From Vanessa cardui (Eukaryota > Arthropoda > Insecta > Lepidoptera > Nymphalidae), in NCBI RefSeq assembly GCF_905220365.1, contig NC_061147.1, positions 7,688,001 to 7,752,000 on the forward strand: DNA of 64,000 bases. The letters are read 5' to 3'. The notes beneath the pieces are model-generated. The model did no database searches and was not told where the DNA came from. It saw only the letters and a list, made by a program, of their open reading frames with translations. Positions 58,665-64,000 of this stretch are shown piece after piece. How positions within the stretch are numbered: the first letter of the stretch is position 1; each line of letters begins with the position of its first letter. Both the position numbers and the translations under genes were made by a program.

Positions 58665-58879
58665 ATGGCTCAAAGTTCAGTGGAATCAGATAGACTATCT
58701 TCGGCTGGTATTTCTACTCACAGTTCAGGAACAGCAGGGACAGTTGGAGGATCTGTGGTTGGTGTAAGAGTTGGTGATCCAAATCACAAGAGAGAAGATG
58801 AGGATGATTACAATTTGGGTCCATTACCTCCAATGTGGGAGAAAGCATTCACACCATCAGGAGAAAGATATTTCATAGA
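58665..58879 (+). CDS. Magi: Magi homologue, exon with start codon and first half of WW1
   Basis: Magi is an intracellular scaffold at cell junctions. Its WW domains bind proline-rich motifs and its PDZ domains bind C-termini of membrane proteins. This exon encodes residues 1-71 plus two bases: a Ser/Gly-rich N-terminus (MAQSSVESDRLSSAGIS), an acidic stretch (KREDEDDYNLGPLPP) and the first strand pair of WW1 with W58. The donor is GTAAGT at 58,880. Reading through gives an immediate TAA, so splicing is required. An in-frame stop upstream supports this ATG. No N-terminal PDZ or guanylate kinase domain precedes WW1, unlike vertebrate MAGI proteins; I believe insect Magi is built this way. Confidence 0.88.
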
Positions 58880-60940
58880 GTAAGTAACAATTATAAAACA
58901 ATAGCATAGTAATTAAAAGTGAAATTCACATAATGTTGGTAATAAATCAATTAATTTATACGAAATTACCAATTCAATCAGTAGAAAATCTGTTAGCATT
59001 GAAGCTTGCTAATGATGTTAAACAGAACACATTGAAGACGTAATGAGAACATCAAACTACATATTTTAAAGAGATCTAAAAATAGATATATTGTTCTTGG
59101 GAAAAGTTTAGTTTCAGTACAAAAGTTGTTGTATTCACAACTTTTGTATAAGTGAGTTTTAGTGTTCTAATAAAAGGTGATATTGAATTAAAAAATGTTT
59201 TTATGCTATGGAAAGAAGATTAACAAAAGGTGATAAGGAAGATTTACTAAAATAGGATGCTTTTGATCCTTTTTTTTATTATTAAAAACATGTTTTTAAA
59301 CAAAATGCACCACTTATTTAATTTGTTTGTGAAGGTGACATTCTATTATATACTTTTTTTTATTATTTAATATACAAAAACAGGTTTTATTTGAGACAAG
59401 TATCAAAACAAAATGAAAACATCAGGAATCTGAATCTGTTAAGATCTTTATGCAGAATATTTGAAATGCTAATTTCAACGAGTTTTCTATTTTGCTGTAG
59501 CATAGATAATTTCTTGTTCAATAACTGTTTATATATATTTCTATGATTTTACTTTATTAATTTCAAATATTAAGACCCTGCAAAATTTATGGTACATGTG
59601 AATTTAAATAAAATTATTAGGACATATAAGAGAATACCATTTCATTGTCTAATTCAATAGCATAAAAAAGTTGTATAGAATATCTACAAAAGAGAAACAT
59701 AAAAGTACACAACGGCATACATCAAGTAATCTGGGTCATTTAGCCTTTTAATACATTGTAGAGGATAGAATTATAAATTGAAGGTTGCTGGTTTTGCCCT
59801 GACCCCATAAGCCGTTGATTATATACATAGTTGATACATTTGTTCTTAATTTGTTTTCTTTCAAAGTTAGAATTAAATCCTATTGTGTATAAGGCTTTGA
59901 ATATGCTACTTTTTAATTTGATCGGTACAATGAGTATAATGAAATTGTAACATCTTCCAAACTATAGATGTTTTGTGTTGAAAACAAAAATAAATACATT
60001 ATAATTCATTTATTTAATCTCTTAATAGTTATAGTACTTTGTAAAAACTGTATAATTTAGCTAAAAAATCGATTAAAAGTATATAATAAACTTACTGTAC
60101 GTAATATTGATAATCGTTAACAAGAAAATGTATTATCTCAAATTGGCACCACTGCCTTACATAGACATTTACACTGCATGAAATTGTAACTATTCCTAGC
60201 ATATTTATTAGAACCATACTTTGAACTAAAACATAGTCCCTTATGTCTGTTGTTAAAGGCTCAGTCACCCGTGAAATGGGAACACAACACTTAATACAAA
60301 GCAATGTTACTTATCAGTACAATACAGGTTGAGTGAATGGTGTGATGCTTACCCAGACAGGCTTGTTCAAAGCCCTATGAACAGGCAGAGTCTATTTAAA
60401 ACAAAATGTCATGAACTTTTCTTTGAACTGTCTGAGAGGTGCTCCTCTCATTTCAAAAGTATTGCAGAGCTAAATTGCTATTTAGCCCTCTATTTTATGG
60501 ATTAAAAAGTTTTCACTAACAAATACAATATATCTTTAAATATCCAATTTTATACATGGTATGTGAATCAATTGTCTTTTACCTCACCACCAGAAGGTGT
60601 TGGTCTGTGTCCAGTAACTTTTATAGAAGTCACTGCAATTTACCGATACAGAAAGGATAAAGTCTAGATTTGTGTGTAAAGTATTCTTTTTTGTAAATTA
60701 ACACAGTGGTGTCGCCACTGGCACTTTTATTCTTTTATTCTCTTTATTATTATTAACTATAATTGCATTCCATGTGCATCTTATTTAATAATTACTCACA
60801 AAAAAGTAAAATCTTTTTCTTACTATGTTAAAATCCTAATATTATAAATACCAAAGTGAATTAATTTGTCATTAACACTTTAACACTTCTTAACTATGTA
60901 TCTTTTTTTTTAATAATTAATAATGTTTTCAATTTTCTAG
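58880..60940 (+). other. Magi intron 1
   Basis: GT-AG intron of about 2.06 kb (donor GTAAGT, acceptor TTTTCTAG). It is A/T-rich and holds a diverged plus-strand family B repeat at about 60,140-60,390 ('gcaccactgccttacataga', 'cagtcacccgtgaaatggga', 'acccagacaggcttgttcaa') and a 12-bp inverted repeat at 59,118-59,148. No additional exon was recognised. Confidence 0.75.
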
Positions 60941-61140
60941 CTATAATACAGGGACATCACATTGGCTGGATCCAAGACTAGCGAGAGTTAGAAAGCATTC
61001 TCTCGGTGAGTGTGGTGAAGATGAATTACCATATGGATGGGAACGGGTCACAGATGAGAGATATGGCTCTTATTATGTGGACCACATCAATAGGCGCACT
61101 CAATACGAGAATCCTGTTCTACAGGCTCGTAGACTCAGAG
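60941..61140 (+). CDS. Magi: Magi homologue, exon with end of WW1 and all of WW2
   Basis: The first base completes Asp72 (GA|C), giving RYFIDYNTGTSHWLDPRL, the second half of WW1 with W80 and P83. WW2 follows at residues 100-131: ELPYGWERVTDERYGSYYVD then HINRRTQYENPV. WW2 has W105 but Tyr127 in place of the second tryptophan, a substitution also usual in MAGI WW2 as I recall. The acceptor is TTTTCTAG and the donor GTGAGT. The exon ends one base into a codon. The acceptor-donor pair and uninterrupted 66 codons make this secure. Confidence 0.93.
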
Positions 61141-61408
61141 GTGAGTTGTATTTATATCTTACAAATAAATTATTAATGACCTTATTTAATATATATAAGA
61201 TGTTAATGACCTAGCAGTTATTACTATCATAGTATTGCATTGCTCTGTTTGATATTTGACTATAGAATTAAATTAAATATTATTTAATTAAACTATATTC
61301 TTAGGTATTTCTTTAAGAAAATTCAATCTTTGAGTTTTGCTACGTTAGCTAACTGTTAATAAATTGTTTATCAAATATATCATTATTTTTATTATTTTCA
61401 TGTTTTAG

Positions 61409-61518
61409 CTGAAAAAATGGCTGCAGAAAATGGCAATAATAATCAAGTGAACGGTCCTCCACCAACAGGAGAGCTAAGAGGGGAGAGATTTACTTTAAAT
61501 CTCACTAAAGGCCCACAG
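61409..61518 (+). CDS. Magi: Magi homologue, linker and start of PDZ domain
   Basis: Begins with CT, completing Ala139, then EKMAAENGNNNQVNGPPPTG, an Asn/Pro-rich linker, and ELRGERFTLNLTKGPQ, the first beta strand of the PDZ domain (residues 159-175). The acceptor is TTTTAG and the donor GTAACA, the weakest donor of the gene but with phase 0, which fits the next exon exactly. The preceding intron is about 270 bp. Confidence 0.88.
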
Positions 61519-61864
61519 GTAACACTAAAAATAAGATTAACATAATGACAATATAAATAGAACTATTTACAATTATTATTTATTATTCCCTTATGATTTG
61601 TTAGAACATAAAAGTCATAAAGAAAAACTCAATATAATAAAACAAAAAACATCATAAATAAACTTTACTTTTTCCAACCAGTCCTCAGTATAAGGTTTCT
61701 TGTAAGAGATCACTGTTTAGTGATATGGTCGCTTGTTGCATTCATCTTTTGTAAATTCTTCTATATTAAGTATTGGTACTAAAGTATAAATAAATACATA
61801 TAATGTAATATCAGTTACAACTTAGTTCTGGTTATTATTTAATAGTTTTTTAAATATTTTTTAG

Positions 61865-61964
61865 GGTTTGGGATTCACTTTGATTGGAGCTGAAGGAATA
61901 CCGGAGACAGAAGGCTATTTGCAAATCCGCAGTATAGTGCCTCATAGTCCGGCCTGGATCGATG
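61865..61964 (+). CDS. Magi: Magi homologue, PDZ core with GLGF loop
   Basis: Encodes residues 176-208, GLGFTLIGAEGIPETEGYLQ then IRSIVPHSPAWID. GLGF (176-179) is the carboxylate-binding loop that grips ligand C-termini, and the following strand and IVPHSPA segment are canonical PDZ features. The acceptor is TTTTTTAG directly before GGT and the donor GTGAGT. The exon ends one base into a codon. The 62-codon minus-strand frame over it is a shadow. Confidence 0.92.
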
Positions 61965-62645
61965 GTGAGTGTCATTCCTGTTCCTAATCCCGTTGCTCGT
62001 ATTGGATTTTTCTTCCATTCGAAAATAGAATATCGCAAATAAATAGTGCATCTTCTTGGTACATTATAATGTTTGTCGGAATCTGTCAGAATGAGTACTC
62101 ATACGGACAATGATGATAAAAAAGCATGGAGATAATACCTGTTGACTTCCAAGCAGGATATATTAATTTCAATAATTGTATTTAACTAACATGACTTTGT
62201 ATTTTTTAAATGTTGAAAAAGAGTAACTACTGAGTTTCTTGTCGGTTCTTCTCGGTAGAATCTACTTTCCGAACCGGTGGTAGCTTCAATTCATTGTAAA
62301 ATGACGCTTCAAAAGTGCTTGTAAGAGCCTACTTGAATAAAGTTTATTTTGATTTTGAACGTATAATTATACATTCATATTGAGAATAGGGAATCGTTGA
62401 TTTAAGTTTCAGATGTAATCGTAGGTAGATGTTACATGTGACAGTTTTAGTGAAGGAATAAAAATAAGGAATTGAAATAAACTTATACAAGAGTTTATTT
62501 TGATTTGATTTTAATGTAACAGAAACCCCTTATAATATATTCGATGATGCTATTATCGCCTGATATGCACGTTTGAAACACTAGCACAGAAAAATCTATA
62601 GACTATTATTGTATCATGAATAATAAATTTCCTCTCATGATGTAG
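61965..62645 (+). other. Magi intron 4 with LINE tail
   Basis: A 681-bp GT-AG intron. A family F LINE tail in sense orientation occupies about 62,110-62,365 ('gttgacttccaagcaggata', 'ggttcttctcggtagaatct', 'gaaccggtggtagcttcaat', ending 'gtttattttgattttga'). It is one of the best-preserved copies. It includes AATAAA-type words that could in principle act as a polyadenylation signal in sense orientation. Confidence 0.8.
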
Positions 62646-62777
62646 GCGCTCTTCGCCCTGGCGACGTTGTGGTGGGGGTGGGGCAGAGGGCTGTACGAGG
62701 TTTGTCGCACGCGCAAGTCGCTCAGATCTTCCAATCCATTACACCGGGGACTGAAGTCACTTTACATCTTGTGCGAG
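62646..62777 (+). CDS. Magi: Magi homologue, end of PDZ domain
   Basis: GC completes Gly209, then ALRPGDVVVGVGQRAVRGLS and HAQVAQIFQSITPGTEVTLH then LVR (residues 210-252). The segment LRPGD and the helix SHAQVAQIFQSI are typical of PDZ domains. The helix's first residue is His, which usually indicates a class I (S/T-x-hydrophobic) ligand preference. The acceptor is GATGTAG and the donor GTAAGA. Codon use is GC-rich compared with upstream exons. Confidence 0.93.
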
Positions 62778-63375
62778 GTAAGAATTATGTTTGACCCAAA
62801 CAAACAAAAATGGTTCACTAAATTTCTTAGTTCATTACTAATCGAATTATATATAACCGTTTTTTTTTTTTAAATATCAGCCTATTTCAGTTTATAGTAT
62901 GAAAAAATAATTATTAACAGCTGTACCTTAATTATATTAAGCCAATATTTCTTGACCCATTGAGATTGCTTATCATGATATTAATTACATTTGACAACAC
63001 TAGACATCTGTATTAAATAAAATGCTTAAACAATCATAGATAAAAATATAGTTATTTATTTATCTATTTAATAAATGTCGATAGCTTTTATGCTATCATT
63101 CGCAAGAGGAGTGCATCTGCGCTTCAGAGGTTGCGATCTGGCTCGAAAGGCATTCTGTGTGCACTGGGACTCTGAAATACTGCGCCACTGGATACGGCTA
63201 CACGTTGTCTAAGAACGGCGATTTTAATTTTTTGTGTTTTGTTTTTTTATTATTATTATTATTTGTTTTTACTAACAGTTATAAGATTGCAATGTAATAC
63301 TAAATTTAAAATATGGACTATGTCTGAGACAAAATAAATAAATAAATAAAAAATAATGTAACGTTTCCATTCCAG
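62778..63375 (+). other. Magi intron 5
   Basis: A 598-bp GT-AG intron, A/T-rich. A short GC-richer patch at about 63,100-63,200 ('gcaagaggagtgcatctgcg', 'gcgccactggatacggctac') resembles repeat debris. No further exon is supported. Confidence 0.7.
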
Positions 63376-63505
63376 GCTATCCCCTCTCTTTCGATTCGGA
63401 AGACCCGAACACTCGCGTGCTGAGCACCCTGGCTGTGGACGCCACGACGCCCGCCACGCCCGACGCCGTCGCCATGCAGCAGCTCACGAGAGCCCTGAGG
63501 ACCAG
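63376..63505 (+). CDS. Magi: Magi homologue, post-PDZ linker exon (last in window)
   Basis: GC completes Gly253, followed by YPLSFDSEDPNTRVLSTLAV then DATTPATPDAVAMQQLTRAL and RT (residues 254-295), a linker expected between PDZ domains. It is rich in GC codons. The acceptor TTCCAG is good. The likely donor is GTTCGT at 63,506, weaker than the others. If it were not used, the protein would end RFVLK after five more codons. Later PDZ domains are presumed to lie beyond the window edge. Confidence 0.85.
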
Positions 63506-63590
63506 GTTCGTCTTGAAATAAAGCCAATTGGTGAAATGACACTATAGAATATTTATAATACATAGAAATTGAAAATATTGTATCCTTTTA

Positions 63591-63896
63591 GAGTCGAGAT
63601 GGCCCAGTGGTTAGAACATGTGCATCTTAACCGATGATTGCGGGTTCAAACCCAGGCAAGCACCTCTGATTCATGTGCTTTATTTGTCTTTATAATTCAT
63701 CTCGTGCTCGGCGGTGAAGGAAAACAACGTGAGGAAACCTGCATGTGACAAATTTCATAGAAGTTCTGCCACATGTGTATTCCACCAACCCGCATTGGAA
63801 CAGCGTGGTGGAATATGTTCCAAACCTTCTCGTCAAAGGAAGAGGAGGCCTTTAGCCCAGCAGTGGGAATTTACAGGCTGTTGTTGTTGTTTGTTG
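63591..63896 (+). repeat. Full-length tRNA-head SINE with 13-bp target duplication, in Magi intron
   Basis: Starts 'gagtcgagatggcccagtgg', with intact A- and B-box-like blocks ('gggttcaaacccaggcaagc'), and ends 'tttacaggctgttgttgttg' with a (TTG)n tail. TTGTATCCTTTTA flanks it at 63,578-63,590 and 63,897-63,909. It is the least diverged copy in the window together with 32,204-32,503. Open frames of 62-75 codons over it are shadows. Confidence 0.92.
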
Positions 63897-63918
63897 TTGT
63901 ATCCTTTTATATTGTATT

Positions 63919-63961
63919 CTATTTTGGTAAGAAATGTATAAGACATTTCTTACCAAAATAG
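63919..63961. repeat. Perfect 19-bp inverted repeat (hairpin), 5-nt loop
   Basis: The arm CTATTTTGGTAAGAAATGT (63,919-63,937) is followed after ATAAG by its exact reverse complement (63,943-63,961). It lies 10 bp beyond the SINE target duplication in a Magi intron. No miRNA-like bulges are present. Confidence 0.88.
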
Positions 63962-64000
63962 TGTAAATAGAAAGTAATTTCGATTTTTATTTGAACACAT

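Noticed and set aside
6919..63896. tRNA genes suggested by A- and B-box-like sequences in the SINE heads
   Set aside because: The heads are followed by SINE bodies, and several are flanked by target duplications. They do not fold to a complete tRNA with an acceptor stem in my reading, so they are SINEs.

Overview
The window is AT-rich eukaryotic DNA, almost certainly from a lepidopteran (butterfly or moth). It has spliced genes with GT-AG introns, many copies of a SINE with a tRNA-like head, tails of insect non-LTR retrotransposons, an RTE-type retrotransposon, a Penelope-type fragment and small inverted-repeat DNA elements. I see no bacterial-type operon, rRNA, CRISPR array or functional tRNA.

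One gene is clear. The 5' part of a Magi homologue (a membrane-associated scaffold with WW and PDZ domains) lies on the + strand from about 58.6 kb to the right edge. Six coding exons can be joined with consistent splice phases. They give 295 residues with two WW domains and one complete PDZ domain, and the gene continues beyond the window. Its introns hold a LINE tail, a SINE and a repeat relic.

A second, weaker gene signal is one internal exon at 16,642-16,754. I favour the - strand, but the + strand can also be read. The other 50+ kb is intergenic or long-intron DNA filled with mobile-element debris.

Layout: 0-11 kb holds two inverted-repeat elements (one hAT-type with a perfect 8-bp target duplication), a local repeat pair and SINE/LINE relics. 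11-33 kb is AT-rich with the orphan exon, several SINEs and three copies of a short LINE C-terminus. 33-43 kb is a direct tandem duplication of a 5-kb unit. Its junction lies inside a SINE, and its two copies have decayed differently since. 43-52 kb is mostly featureless, with one LINE 3' half and an 84-bp tandem repeat. 51.5-56.9 kb is a retrotransposon cluster: an RTE tail, a 3.1-kb RTE element, a Penelope fragment and a long palindrome. From 58 kb on is Magi.

I find no new multi-gene system. The most informative observations are the dated history of the tandem duplication, the insertions defined by target-site duplications, the orphan exon and several near-perfect hairpins. Repeat family names rest on recognition of sequence, not on a database search.
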